From Roseinatronobacter alkalisoli (GTDB lineage: Bacteria; Pseudomonadota; Alphaproteobacteria; Rhodobacterales; Rhodobacteraceae): DNA of 64,000 bases. The stretch is taken from contig NZ_JAQZSM010000006.1 of the NCBI RefSeq assembly GCF_028745735.1, positions 157,765 through 221,764 of the forward strand. The letters are read 5' to 3'. This document shows positions 38,459 through 47,824 of this stretch, piece after piece (within the stretch, counting starts at the first letter, position 1; every line of letters starts with the position of its first letter). The notes under the pieces were generated by a model, which worked only from the letters and a program-made list of their open reading frames with translations, searched no databases and was not told the origin of the DNA. The position numbers and the translations under genes are program-made.

Positions 38459-38749
38459 CTATTCTTCCTCAATCCCGTTCAGCCGGTCGCGCAGTAATTT
38501 ACCGGTCTTGAAAAACGGCACGGCTTTTTCTTCGACCCGGACGCTTTCGCCGGTGCGGGGGTTGCGCCCGATGCGCGCCTCGCGTTGCTTCACCGAAAAC
38601 GCGCCGAAGCCACGCAGTTCCACACGTTCGCCCCGCGCAAGGGCTTCGGTGATTTCCTCGAAGATCGTATTGACGATCCGTTCAACATCCCGCTGGAACA
38701 GATGCGGGTTTTCTTCGGCAAGTTTCTGGATCAGTTCTGAACGAATCAT
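38459..38749 (-). CDS. ihfB: integration host factor subunit beta
   Basis: 96 residues, DNA-bending HU/IHF family. It contains the beta-arm region [19 protein letters not shown] with the DNA-intercalating Pro, and starts [17 protein letters not shown] as IhfB does. rpsA, its usual upstream neighbour, is absent here. Confidence 0.94.
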   Translation of the reverse strand: MIRSELIQKLAEENPHLFQRDVERIVNTIFEEITEALARGERVELRGFGAFSVKQREARIGRNPRTGESVRVEEKAVPFFKTGKLLRDRLNGIEEE

Positions 38750-39025
38750 TCTGTTGGCCCCCCAAATCTGGTGTGCATCGCCCCTTCCGCAGTAAATTGG
38801 TTGCAGATGAAGCTACAGCATTTTTCCGTGACTATAGGACGAATTGCCCCGCGAAGGAATAACCAATAATCCCTGAAAGCGTCTGCTTTTGCAGCTATTC
38901 TTCGCCATCCGGCAACTTCCCGCCGCCGCAACCGGGAATTGTGGCACCCGTCTGCGCGCGTCTTGCCCTTTCCTTGGGCGCTTTGCTGGCGTAGGGCTGG
39001 CGGCGAATGCCAAAAGGTGCCGCAT

Positions 39026-40216
39026 ATGTCAGAACGTCCCGTCATCCGCCTGAAACCCAAAGCCGAAGCCCGCGCCATCCGGCACGGATTCCCTTGGGTC
39101 TTCGCAAATGAACTTGTCACCGACCGGCGCACGCGCGCATTGCCCGCAGGCTGTTTTGCCCGGCTGGAAGATTCGGAATCCCGCCCTCTGGGTCTGGTAA
39201 CAGTCAATCCGGCATCGAAAATCATCGCGCGGATGATGGACCGCAACCCCGAGGTGGAAATCACACGCGACTGGCTGGCTGAACGGCTGGAACGTGCGCA
39301 GCAATTGCGCGCATGCCTGCATGATGCGCCATATTACCGTCTGGTCCATGCCGAAGCCGACGGGCTGCCCGGTGTCATTATCGACCGTTTCGGCGATGCA
39401 GCCGTCATCCAGCCCAACGCCGCATGGGCCGAAGCGCAGTTTCCGATGCTGGCCGAAGCGCTGCAGCAGGTCACCGGCGTTCAAACTATCGTCAAGAATG
39501 GCAGCGGCCGGTCCCGCGCGCTGGAAGGTCTGGTCGAGGAAACGGCGCTGTATTGCGGCACACTGGACGGGGCGCTGCCTGTGCCAATGAATGGCGCAAC
39601 TTATATGGCCGATCTTCTGGGCGGCCAGAAAACCGGACTGTTTTTCGACCAGCGCGACAACCACGCCTTTGCCGCGCGACTGGCACAGGGCGCGCGCGTG
39701 CTGGATGTGTTTTCCCATGTCGGGGGTTTCGCGCTGGCCGCACTAGCCCAGGGCGCGCAGCACGCGCTGGCGGTGGACAGCTCAGTACCCGCGCTGGACC
39801 TTGCCACCAGCGGCGCACAAGCCAGCGGCGTGGAGGCGCGTTTCCAGACCCGTCAGGGCGACGCATTCGCCGTGATGGAAGCCCTTGCCACTGAGGGCGC
39901 GCAATTTGATCTGGTGGTCTGCGACCCGCCGGCGTTTGCGCCCAACAAACCCGCATTGGACAAGGGGCTGCGCGCTTATGAACGGGTGGCCAGACTGGCC
40001 GCGCCACTGGTGGCACCGGGCGGTTATCTGGGCCTGTGTTCATGTTCGCATGCCGCCGATCTGACCAGCTTCCGCAATGCCAGCGCGCGTGGAATCGGGC
40101 GTGCAGGGCGGCGCGGGCAGTTGATTCACACCGGCTTTGCCAGCCCCGACCATCCGCAATTGCCGCAACTGGCCGAAAGCGGCTATCTGAAGGCCGTCTT
40201 CTTCCGGCTGGACTGA
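39026..40216 (+). CDS. RlmI-like class I rRNA (cytosine-C5) methyltransferase
   Basis: 396 residues. N-terminal PUA-like domain (RLKPKAEARAIRHGFPWVF), an RlmI-type middle domain (YYRLVHAEADGLPGVIID) and a C-terminal Rossmann methyltransferase domain with VLDVFSHVGGFALAALA and the motif LVVCDPPAFAP. It probably modifies 23S rRNA in the manner of RlmI (m5C1962). The ATG at 39026 (MSERPV) is preferred to upstream frames. It overlaps the PIN gene by one base. Confidence 0.88.
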   Translation: MSERPVIRLKPKAEARAIRHGFPWVFANELVTDRRTRALPAGCFARLEDSESRPLGLVTVNPASKIIARMMDRNPEVEITRDWLAERLERAQQLRACLHDAPYYRLVHAEADGLPGVIIDRFGDAAVIQPNAAWAEAQFPMLAEALQQVTGVQTIVKNGSGRSRALEGLVEETALYCGTLDGALPVPMNGATYMADLLGGQKTGLFFDQRDNHAFAARLAQGARVLDVFSHVGGFALAALAQGAQHALAVDSSVPALDLATSGAQASGVEARFQTRQGDAFAVMEALATEGAQFDLVVCDPPAFAPNKPALDKGLRAYERVARLAAPLVAPGGYLGLCSCSHAADLTSFRNASARGIGRAGRRGQLIHTGFASPDHPQLPQLAESGYLKAVFFRLD

Positions 40217-40758
40217 TGCGCGCGGTTCTGGATGCCTGCGTCCTTTACCCCACAGTGCTGCGCGAAATTCTTGTCGGCGTGGCTGCACGCGGTGGGTTCA
40301 CGCCCTTGTGGTCAGCCCGCATTCTGGCGGAATGGCAGCGCGCCGCCGCGCGGACAGGACCAGCGGATGCTGTCATTGCCGCAGGTGAAATCGCGCATCT
40401 GCGCAGCCTGTGGCCCATGGCCGAAATCACTGCTGACCCCGGCCTGGAAGCCCGCCTTGACCTGCCCGACCCGGCTGACAAACATGTTCTGGCCAGCACC
40501 ATCACGGCACAGGCAGATCGCATCATCACCCTGAATCTACGTGATTTCCCGGCCCGTCTGGTGCAGACCGAAGGGGTACAGCGCGCCGAAAGCCCCGATG
40601 ATTTCCTGATGGCGCTGTGGCTGGACAAGCCCGAAACCGTTGAAGCCGCGGTTCACGCGGCCCGTACCGCAACCGAGGCCGCATCCGGGCGCGCACAACC
40701 GCTGCGCCCGCTTCTGAAACGGGCGAAACTGCCGCGACTGGGCAAGGCGCTGGAATGA
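40216..40758 (+). CDS. PIN-domain protein (RSP_2614-like family)
   Basis: 180 residues. A PIN-type nuclease fold with MRAVLDACVLYP (Asp6), an acidic helix residue in ILAEWQRA, and LDLPDPADKHVLASTI with the second acidic cluster. The C-terminal half is the family-specific extension of Rhodobacterales proteins. It starts within the TGATG junction after the RlmI-like gene. No antitoxin gene is adjacent, so a toxin role is not supported and an RNA-processing role alongside the methyltransferase is possible. Confidence 0.75.
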   Translation: MRAVLDACVLYPTVLREILVGVAARGGFTPLWSARILAEWQRAAARTGPADAVIAAGEIAHLRSLWPMAEITADPGLEARLDLPDPADKHVLASTITAQADRIITLNLRDFPARLVQTEGVQRAESPDDFLMALWLDKPETVEAAVHAARTATEAASGRAQPLRPLLKRAKLPRLGKALE

Positions 40759-40884
40759 CCCCTGCCAGCCATGCGCAGACAAATTCCTGCCTGCCCCTTG
40801 CAGCCCCCCATGCGCAGGGCTAAGATTCAAGCAACCTATTTGAGCTATCAATGACCCCAACAGGTCCAGACAAAGGCAGGCGTA

Positions 40885-41508
40885 ATGCAAGACCCGATTG
40901 AAACCTACATGAACCTTGTCCCCATGGTTGTCGAACAGACAAGCCGGGGTGAACGGGCCTATGACATCTTCTCACGGTTGCTGAAGGAACGGATCATTTT
41001 CGTCAACGGCCCTGTGCATGATGGGATGGCCAGCCTGATCGTGGCGCAATTGCTGCATCTGGAAGCAGAAAACCCCTCGAAAGAGATCTCGATGTATATC
41101 AACTCACCCGGCGGCTCTGTGATCGCGGGGATGAGCATTTACGACACGATGCAGTATATCAAACCCGCCGTATCGACACTGGTCTGCGGGCTGGCCGCGT
41201 CGATGGGGTCGGTCATCGCGCTGGGGGGGGAAAAGGGCATGCGTTTCTCGCTGCCGAATTCCGAGTTTCTGGTACACCAGCCTTCGGGCGGCAGCCAGGG
41301 CACCGCAGCTGATATCCTGATCCAGTCGCGTCATATTGAGCAAACGCGCGAACGGTTCTACCAGCTCTACATGCGCCATACCGGCCAGGATTACGAGACA
41401 GTGCAACAAGCCCTTGACCGCGACAAATGGATGACACCCGAAGAAGCAAAAGACTGGGGCCATGTCGATGAAATCGTGACCTCACGCGCCGATACGGCCA
41501 GCGCGTGA
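40885..41508 (+). CDS. clpP: ATP-dependent Clp protease proteolytic subunit
   Basis: 207 residues, serine protease. Catalytic Ser106 is in GLAASMGS, His131 in FLVHQPSGG, and the Asp lies in the ALDRDKWM region near 180. Forms the tetradecameric ClpP chamber with the ClpX unfoldase encoded 160 bp downstream. Confidence 0.97.
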   Translation: MQDPIETYMNLVPMVVEQTSRGERAYDIFSRLLKERIIFVNGPVHDGMASLIVAQLLHLEAENPSKEISMYINSPGGSVIAGMSIYDTMQYIKPAVSTLVCGLAASMGSVIALGGEKGMRFSLPNSEFLVHQPSGGSQGTAADILIQSRHIEQTRERFYQLYMRHTGQDYETVQQALDRDKWMTPEEAKDWGHVDEIVTSRADTASA

Positions 41509-41614
41509 CGGGAAATCGGGATCAGGGCAGGTTTTTTGCAGGACTGTGCGCAGTTTTGCATTGTTCCTGCCCCCCGACTGACCTACCCTTGAATGACAAG
41601 AAGGCCGGCGCGAC

Positions 41615-41638
41615 GGGCCTGTTCCGGCCAACAGGCCC
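41615..41638 (+). promoter_or_regulatory. hairpin in the clpP-clpX intergenic region
   Basis: GGGCCTGTT (41615-41623) pairs with AACAGGCCC (41630-41638) around CCGGCC, 30 bp before the clpX start. Only two T residues follow, so it may attenuate rather than end transcription, giving different clpP and clpX levels. Confidence 0.5.
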
Positions 41639-41668
41639 TTATCGCAGCCAAGACCACAGAGGTATGTG

Positions 41669-42931
41669 ATGGCAACATCGGAAAAAGACAGCAAGAACAC
41701 CCTTTATTGTTCCTTCTGTGGCAAAAGCCAGCACGAAGTGCGCAAACTGATTGCGGGGCCAACAGTTTTCATCTGCGATGAATGCGTTGAGCTTTGCATG
41801 GATATCATCCGCGAAGAAACCAAGACCGGTGGCCTGAAAACCACCGACGGGGTGCCAAGCCCGCGCGAGATCTGCAATGTGCTGGATGATTATGTCATCG
41901 GGCAGGAACAGGCCAAGCGCGTGCTTTCTGTTGCGGTTCACAACCACTATAAACGACTGAACCATTCCGCCAAATCGGGTGAAGTGGAACTGTCAAAATC
42001 CAATATACTGCTGATCGGGCCAACTGGCTGCGGCAAGACATTGCTGGCCCAGACGCTGGCGCGCATTCTGGACGTGCCCTTCACCATGGCCGATGCGACC
42101 ACGCTGACCGAAGCCGGCTATGTCGGCGAGGATGTGGAAAACATCATCCTGAAACTTCTGCAATCCAGCGAATATAATGTCGAGCGCGCCCAGCGCGGCA
42201 TCGTCTATATTGACGAGGTGGACAAGATCACGCGCAAATCGGACAATCCGTCCATTACGCGCGACGTGTCGGGTGAAGGGGTGCAGCAGGCGCTTCTGAA
42301 ACTTATGGAAGGCACCGTCGCCAGCGTGCCGCCCCAGGGGGGTCGCAAACACCCGCAGCAGGAATTCCTGCAGGTGGACACGACCAATATTCTGTTCATC
42401 TGTGGCGGGGCCTTTGCCGGGCTTGACCGAATTATCGCGCAACGCGGCAAAGGGTCGGCCATCGGCTTCGGTGCCGATGTGAAAGATGAAAGCGCGCGCA
42501 CCATCGGCGAGTCCCTGAAAGTGCTTGAACCCGAAGATCTGCTGAAATTCGGTCTTATCCCCGAATTCGTGGGCCGCCTTCCGGTGATCGCCACGCTGAT
42601 GGATCTGGATGAAGATGCGCTGGTCACCATTCTGACAGAACCCAAGAATGCGCTGGTCAAACAGTATCAGAAGCTCTTTGACATCGAAGGGGTTGATCTG
42701 AGCTTTACGGATGAAGCGCTGCGCGCGATCGCAAAACGCGCCATCACCCGTAAAACCGGTGCGCGGGGCTTGCGGTCTATCATGGAAGACATCCTGCTTG
42801 ATACGATGTTTGAATTGCCGAGCCTGGAAAACGTCAATGAAGTCGTGGTCAACGAGGAAGCCGTAAATTCCGAAGCGCAGCCGCTGATCATCTATGCCGA
42901 AGCCAAGAAAGGCACGGCGAGTGTAGGGTAA
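41669..42931 (+). CDS. clpX: ATP-dependent Clp protease ATP-binding subunit ClpX
   Basis: 420 residues. N-terminal zinc-binding domain (Cys14, 17, 36, 39), AAA+ module with Walker A GPTGCGKT (117-124), Walker [10 protein letters not shown], the [20 protein letters not shown] arginine/sensor region, and the C-terminal [16 protein letters not shown]. It unfolds tagged substrates for ClpP. An in-frame GTG one codon upstream (41666) is possible. Confidence 0.97.
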   Translation: MATSEKDSKNTLYCSFCGKSQHEVRKLIAGPTVFICDECVELCMDIIREETKTGGLKTTDGVPSPREICNVLDDYVIGQEQAKRVLSVAVHNHYKRLNHSAKSGEVELSKSNILLIGPTGCGKTLLAQTLARILDVPFTMADATTLTEAGYVGEDVENIILKLLQSSEYNVERAQRGIVYIDEVDKITRKSDNPSITRDVSGEGVQQALLKLMEGTVASVPPQGGRKHPQQEFLQVDTTNILFICGGAFAGLDRIIAQRGKGSAIGFGADVKDESARTIGESLKVLEPEDLLKFGLIPEFVGRLPVIATLMDLDEDALVTILTEPKNALVKQYQKLFDIEGVDLSFTDEALRAIAKRAITRKTGARGLRSIMEDILLDTMFELPSLENVNEVVVNEEAVNSEAQPLIIYAEAKKGTASVG

Positions 42932-42951
42932 GCCCTGCCCGATATACTTAA

Positions 42952-42980
42952 AAAAAACCCGCCGGAATGGCGGGTTTTTT
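42952..42980. terminator. clpX bidirectional terminator
   Basis: ACCCGCC (42957-42963), loop GGAAT, GGCGGGT (42969-42975), with an A tract before and a T tract after. It is the rho-independent end of clpX. Confidence 0.93.
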
Positions 42981-43120
42981 CGTTGGGGCGCAGAAGTATG
43001 CATATTCGTGATTTATCGTGACATGCGCGTTGAGAACCCGTCTGCGCGGTCTGGAACTGGCCAGACCCGGTGAAAATGCGCGCCAGGCTGTTCTGGGGCC
43101 TGAAGGGGACGTTCGCGCTT

Positions 43121-43300
43121 GGATCAAGCCCGCGCTATCGGTGGGCCGGGGACTGCCGATCCCACGTTCAAAGAATGCAGTTTATGCAGGCGGCATCTTT
43201 CTGAACCCAAAGGACTGAACTGCCCTTGGGTCATCGGCAGGCCGCGGGACGGCCCGCCGATAGCGCGGCGGCCTTGCGGCCTTGATTCCGCGCCTTTGGG
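43121..43300. repeat. palindromic intergenic repeat, copy 1
   Basis: A copy of a roughly 170-bp element. Its outer ends GGATCAAG (43121-43128) and CTTGATTCC (43281-43289) are near-complementary, and inside them CCGCGCTATCGG (43130-43141) pairs exactly with CCGATAGCGCGG (43257-43268). A short conserved core (TTTATGCAGGCGGCAT) lies between. It resembles a MITE or a large REP-like element, with no coding capacity. A second, shortened copy is at 44901-45070 in the same orientation. Confidence 0.7.
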
Positions 43301-43363
43301 TGACTGCTTCTAGGCCAGAACCGTCCCGCCCTTCGACTTCTCTCGACGCGCGGGGAACGCTGC

Positions 43364-43981
43364 TCAGCGCAAGGGCTGGATCAACTCGCGCAGGGCGGCA
43401 ACCGGGTCCGCCTGTGTCCAGATTTCTTCGCCAAAGGCAAAGAAATCAGTGACAGGCGCCAGAGCCGCAACCAGATCGCGATTCAGAGCCCCTTCAGCGA
43501 CGACCGGTAGTTCGATCATCGCAGACCACCATTCGAACAGTTCATGCGGGGCAGCCTGACCATCGCCCAGCGCGGTTTTCCCGACTGGTCCGAAGCTGAC
43601 ATAATCCGCGCCAGCCTCGCCCGCGCTGATGCCATCATGGCGCGAATTCCCGCAATAGCTGCCGATAATCGCATCCGCGCCCATTTCCGTGCGCAACTTG
43701 CGCAGGGGTTTTGTGGTGTCGGACAGATGCACCCCGTCCAGCCCCAGACGCTCCACCATCAGAACATGGTCAGCAATGACAAGCGGAATGTCGCGGGCAT
43801 GGGCAATTTCACGCAGCGCATCGGCACAGCGCAGAATCGTGTCTTCATCGCGGGTGGCAAGCGCCAGCCGCAAACATGCCACCGGGTGGCTGTCCAGAAC
43901 ACGCGCCAATGCCTGCGGAAAGCTGTCCATATCCGGGGCGGGCGGTGTAATCAGGTATATCTGCGGCGAGTCGTCGGGCAT
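43364..43981 (-). CDS. ThiE-like (thiamine phosphate synthase family) protein
   Basis: 205 residues, TIM barrel of the ThiE/TenI superfamily: IYLITPPAPD, PLVIADHVLMVERLGLDGVH, then AGADYVSFGPVGKTALGDG. The last region departs from the usual GPxFPTxTK phosphate-binding and catalytic loop of ThiE, so enzymatic thiamine synthesis is doubtful. The start at 43981 (MPDDSPQ) is preferred. It is divergent from trmJ, and both are flanked by copies of an intergenic repeat. Confidence 0.7.
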   Translation of the reverse strand: MPDDSPQIYLITPPAPDMDSFPQALARVLDSHPVACLRLALATRDEDTILRCADALREIAHARDIPLVIADHVLMVERLGLDGVHLSDTTKPLRKLRTEMGADAIIGSYCGNSRHDGISAGEAGADYVSFGPVGKTALGDGQAAPHELFEWWSAMIELPVVAEGALNRDLVAALAPVTDFFAFGEEIWTQADPVAALRELIQPLR

Positions 43982-44112
43982 GAAGCTTGCACCTTTCGCT
44001 TGAACTGAACCGGTCATACCCTGCACCCGGGCCGGAAACAAGCAGGTGCAACTTGAAGCGCGCGCCCTGCCCCGCTATTGGGCGCATACCCATCCCAGCC
44101 GCCAGAGGCCCT

Positions 44113-44874
44113 ATGACCCCGCTTGATGATCAGCTATTCGACGCGCCCACCCCCGTCATGGTGCTCGTGCGCCCGCAGATGGGCGAGAATATCGGCGCCG
44201 CCGCCCGCGCAATGCTGAATTTCGGCTGCGCGCGCATGCGTCTTGTCGCCCCCCGCGATGGCTGGCCCAACCCGAAGGCCACAGCCATGGCATCGGGCGC
44301 GTCGCCTGTGCTGGAGCGCGCTGGCGCGTTTGACGACCTGCCCGCAGCGATTGGTGATTGCGATTATGTCTTTGCCACCACGGCGCGCGGGCGCGGGCTG
44401 ACAAAACCTGTTCTGACACCTGACCATGCCATGATGCAAGCCCGCGCCATGGTGGCAGAAGGCAAGCGCGTGGCGGTCCTGTTCGGGCCGGAACGCGCGG
44501 GGCTGGAAAATGACGACATTGCCCGCGCCAATGCCATTATTACGGTACCGGTCAACCCGGCCTTCTATTCGCTGAACCTGGCGCAATGCGTGCTGCTGGT
44601 TGCGTATGAATTCGCGCGCCATGGAACAGAGACCCCGCCTGAAGTGATGGCGATGGCCGGCACCGATTTCGCGACGGCACTGGAACGCGAGAAACTGGGC
44701 GACCATTTCGAGGACCGTCTGGACGCGACAGGTTTCTTTCACCCCCCCGAAAAAGCGCCCAACATGCGGCTGCGACTGCGCAATATGTGGGCAAGGCTGC
44801 CGCTGACACGCGCCGATGTGCAAACGCTGCATGGCATGCTGCGCCAGTTGACGCGCAAGCCCGACGGGCAATGA
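44113..44874 (+). CDS. trmJ: TrmJ-like tRNA (cytidine/uridine-2'-O-) methyltransferase
   Basis: 253 residues, SPOUT (TrmH) fold with a knot. The signatures are VRPQMGENIGAAARAMLNFG, VAVLFGPERAGLENDDI and NPAFYSLNLAQCVLLVAYEF. TrmJ methylates position 32 in tRNA anticodon loops. The ATG at 44113 has AGAGG upstream. Confidence 0.88.
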   Translation: MTPLDDQLFDAPTPVMVLVRPQMGENIGAAARAMLNFGCARMRLVAPRDGWPNPKATAMASGASPVLERAGAFDDLPAAIGDCDYVFATTARGRGLTKPVLTPDHAMMQARAMVAEGKRVAVLFGPERAGLENDDIARANAIITVPVNPAFYSLNLAQCVLLVAYEFARHGTETPPEVMAMAGTDFATALEREKLGDHFEDRLDATGFFHPPEKAPNMRLRLRNMWARLPLTRADVQTLHGMLRQLTRKPDGQ

Positions 44875-44900
44875 ACGCGCATTCGTGGCCGGAAGCGGAC

Positions 44901-45070
44901 GGTTGAAGCCCGCGCTATCGGCGCGCCGGGGTTTGCCGGTCCCACGTTGGAGTAGTTCACTTTATGCAGGCGGCATATTCCGACATCCAAGGCTTGGCGT
45001 GACGAAGGGGTCATCGGCAGGCCGCGGGACAGCCTGCGGCCTTTGCTCCGCGCCTTTGGGCGCCGCCTCC
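44901..45070. repeat. palindromic intergenic repeat, copy 2 (shortened)
   Basis: Shares with copy 1 the stretch AAGCCCGCGCTATCGG, the core TTTATGCAGGCGGCAT, TCATCGGCAGGCCGCGGGAC and CCGCGCCTTTGGG in the same order and spacing. It lacks about 20 bases of the right arm (the CCGATAGCGCGG part), so its palindrome is broken. It fills most of the 328 bp between trmJ and ctaA. Confidence 0.65.
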
Positions 45071-45203
45071 AGGTCATTTCGTCCATTCTGCATGTCTACA
45101 TGTTGCCATCACACTTCAGGCTGAGTGCTTTGACCGCACCCCTGCCCCTTGATCCCGCAACGGGCACACACTAGCTTGCAGCGCGACCAGACAGGAGGGC
45201 CAG

Positions 45204-46358
45204 ATGGCCAACAAACGCCCCATATTCGAAGATGTCGCAGCGCCGCGTCCGCAGCCCCCCCCCCAGGGCGGTGTCATTGACCGCCGCCCCAAGGGTGCGC
45301 GCGGCGCAATCCGGTTATGGCTGATGGTGCTGTTTGCACTGGTTTGTGTCATGATCGTCGTGGGCGGCATGACGCGGCTGACCGATAGCGGGTTATCCAT
45401 CACCGAATGGCGCCCTGTCACCGGTGCAATCCCGCCCCTGAGCGCTGAAATGTGGGCACAGGAATTCGACAAATACCGCCAGATTGACCAGTATCAACTG
45501 ATCAATCGCGGCATGACATTGGATGAATTCAAGGTCATCTATTGGTGGGAATGGGGCCACAGGCAGTTGGGCCGTGTCATCGGGCTGGTCTGGGCGCTGG
45601 GGTTTGCGTTTTTCTGGCTGACAAAACGCATTCCCAGCGGTTGGACCGTGCGCCTGCTGGGGCTGGGCGCGCTTGGCGGTCTGCAAGGGGCCATCGGGTG
45701 GTGGATGGTGGCGTCAGGCCTGAGTGAAGGCATGGTCGCTGTCGCGTCCTACCGGCTGGCAACGCATCTGGGGCTTGCCTTTGTCATTCTTGGGCTGATC
45801 GCGTGGTATGCCTTCTTGCTGAACCGCCCGGAAACCGAATTGATGACAGCGCGGCGCGCGCGCGAAGCGAAGCTGTTTTCTATGACCACCGGGTTGATGC
45901 ATTTCGCCTTTTTGCAGATCCTGCTGGGCGCGCTGGTTGCAGGCATTGACGCAGGGCGCGGATATACCGACTGGCCCTTGATGAATGGCGTGTTTTTCCC
46001 GCCGGAATTTCTGGCCATGCAGCCCCTTTGGGTCAATTTCTTTGAAAACCCCGCAACGACCCAGTTTCTGCACCGTATGGCGGGCTATTTGCTGACCGCT
46101 TTCGCGGTTGTTCTCTGGCTGCGGGGGCGCAAATCTGTGCATGGGGCCACGCGCGCGGCGTTCAACGCGCTGTTTGTCGTGATGCTGGGCCAGATTGTGC
46201 TGGGGATTGTCACTGTGCTGCATGGCGCACCGTGGCAATTGGGGATCGCCCATCAGGCAACGGCCGTTCTACTGTGGGTGCTGATCATCCGCGCCCGCCA
46301 TCTGGCACAATACCCGCGCTTTGACAATTTGCGCGGCACAGGAAGGACATCAGCATGA
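45204..46358 (+). CDS. ctaA: haem A synthase CtaA
   Basis: 384 residues with about eight transmembrane helices. Family motifs are GGMTRLTDSGLSITEWRPVT, VIYWWEWGHRQLGR (first haem-ligand His region) and FLHRMAGYL. It oxidises haem O to haem A for aa3-type cytochrome oxidase. Its stop overlaps the M32 peptidase start by 4 bases. Confidence 0.94.
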   Translation: MANKRPIFEDVAAPRPQPPPQGGVIDRRPKGARGAIRLWLMVLFALVCVMIVVGGMTRLTDSGLSITEWRPVTGAIPPLSAEMWAQEFDKYRQIDQYQLINRGMTLDEFKVIYWWEWGHRQLGRVIGLVWALGFAFFWLTKRIPSGWTVRLLGLGALGGLQGAIGWWMVASGLSEGMVAVASYRLATHLGLAFVILGLIAWYAFLLNRPETELMTARRAREAKLFSMTTGLMHFAFLQILLGALVAGIDAGRGYTDWPLMNGVFFPPEFLAMQPLWVNFFENPATTQFLHRMAGYLLTAFAVVLWLRGRKSVHGATRAAFNALFVVMLGQIVLGIVTVLHGAPWQLGIAHQATAVLLWVLIIRARHLAQYPRFDNLRGTGRTSA

Positions 46359-47824
46359 CCGCTTATGAAAACGCCATGGCCCATGCCCGCCAGACCGAAG
46401 CGCTGGCCCAGATCGCGGGTCGGCTGGGATGGGACCAGCAGACCGTCATGCCGCGCGGCGCGAATGCGCAGCGGTCCGAAGAAATGGCCGCGCTGGAAGA
46501 TGTGCTGCACGCGCGGCGCACCGACCCCCGTCTGGGTGACTGGCTGGACGCGGCGCAGGCCCCCGATGAAGCGGGTGCCGCCTGCCTGCGCGAATTGCGC
46601 CGTGCCTATGCGCGCAATGCAAAGGTTCCGGCACGGCTGGCATCGGAACTGGCGCGGATTACCCCGCTGGCGCAGGATGCGTGGGAAGCGGCCCGTCATA
46701 ATGAAGATGTCGCCAGTTTCCTGCCATGGCTGCAGAAAATGATCACCTTGCGCCGCGAGGAAGGACAGGCCATCGCGAATGGCGGCGATCCCTATGATGC
46801 GCTGATGGAAGATTATGAACCCGGCACCGGTTCCGATGCCATTGCCACCATATTCGACCGCATGCGCCCGCGTCTGGTGGCGCTGCGCGAAGCGATTCTT
46901 GGCGCGGACACACCGCCCGCGCTGACCGGCCATTTCCCGCAGGATGCGCAATTGCGTCTGTCGCGGCGCATGGCCGAACATTTCGGCTATGATTTCACCC
47001 GCGGGCGCATTGATCTGGCGGTGCATCCGTTTTCATCAGGGTCGGGCGATGATGTGCGCATCACCACCCGTGTTGCCGTGGATGATCCGTTCAACTGCCT
47101 GTATTCCACGCTGCATGAAGTGGGCCATGCCGCCTATGAACAAGGGGTGGACCGCGCCTATGCCCTCAGCCCGATCGGGCAGGGTGTGTCCATGGGCGTC
47201 CATGAAAGCCAGAGCCGGATTTACGAGAACCAGCTTGGCCGGTCGCGCGCCTTCACAGGCTGGGTGTTCGGGGCCATGCAGCAGGAATTCGGCGCACTGT
47301 CCGTCCCGGATGAAGATGCGTTTTATGCGGCGGTCAACCGCGTGACCACAGGCTTTATTCGCACCGAAGCTGACGAAGTGCAGTATAATCTGCATATCAT
47401 GCTGCGTTTCGATCTGGAGCGCGCGCTGATCCGGGAAAATCTGGATGCGACAGACCTGCAGGAGGCGTGGAATACGCGCTTTCTGGCCGATTTCGGCTAT
47501 GCCGTGGACCGCCCGTCGCATGGTATCTTGCAGGATGTGCATTGGTCGGTCGGGTTGTTCGGCTATTTCCCGACTTATGCGCTGGGCAATATTTATGCAG
47601 GCTGCCTGTTCAAGGCAATGCAGGCAGATATTCCCGACCTGCAACAGGGTCTTGCAACAGGCGACGCACAGGCCGCAACCACATGGCTGCGCGACCGCCT
47701 GCAGCGTCACGGCGCCTTGCGCCCGCCCGTTGATACCATAACCCATGCCTGCGGTTTTGCCCCCGATGAAGGGCCGCTGCTGGAGTATCTGGAAGGCAAA
47801 TTCGGCGCGCTTTACCGGTTATGA
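46355..47824 (+). CDS. M32-family carboxypeptidase (Taq-type)
   Basis: 489 residues. Zinc metallopeptidase with HEVGH at 254-258 and the later Glu ligand in VHESQSRIYENQLG. Length matches the family (about 490-500). A cytoplasmic peptide-degradation role is likely. Translationally coupled to ctaA; its end overlaps the opposite-strand kinase gene by 6 bp. Confidence 0.93.
   Translation: MTAYENAMAHARQTEALAQIAGRLGWDQQTVMPRGANAQRSEEMAALEDVLHARRTDPRLGDWLDAAQAPDEAGAACLRELRRAYARNAKVPARLASELARITPLAQDAWEAARHNEDVASFLPWLQKMITLRREEGQAIANGGDPYDALMEDYEPGTGSDAIATIFDRMRPRLVALREAILGADTPPALTGHFPQDAQLRLSRRMAEHFGYDFTRGRIDLAVHPFSSGSGDDVRITTRVAVDDPFNCLYSTLHEVGHAAYEQGVDRAYALSPIGQGVSMGVHESQSRIYENQLGRSRAFTGWVFGAMQQEFGALSVPDEDAFYAAVNRVTTGFIRTEADEVQYNLHIMLRFDLERALIRENLDATDLQEAWNTRFLADFGYAVDRPSHGILQDVHWSVGLFGYFPTYALGNIYAGCLFKAMQADIPDLQQGLATGDAQAATTWLRDRLQRHGALRPPVDTITHACGFAPDEGPLLEYLEGKFGALYRL

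Noticed and set aside
40216..40758. PIN-domain toxin of a VapBC-like pair
   Set aside because: There is no small antitoxin gene on either side. The gene is coupled to an rRNA methyltransferase gene and the protein is longer than VapC.
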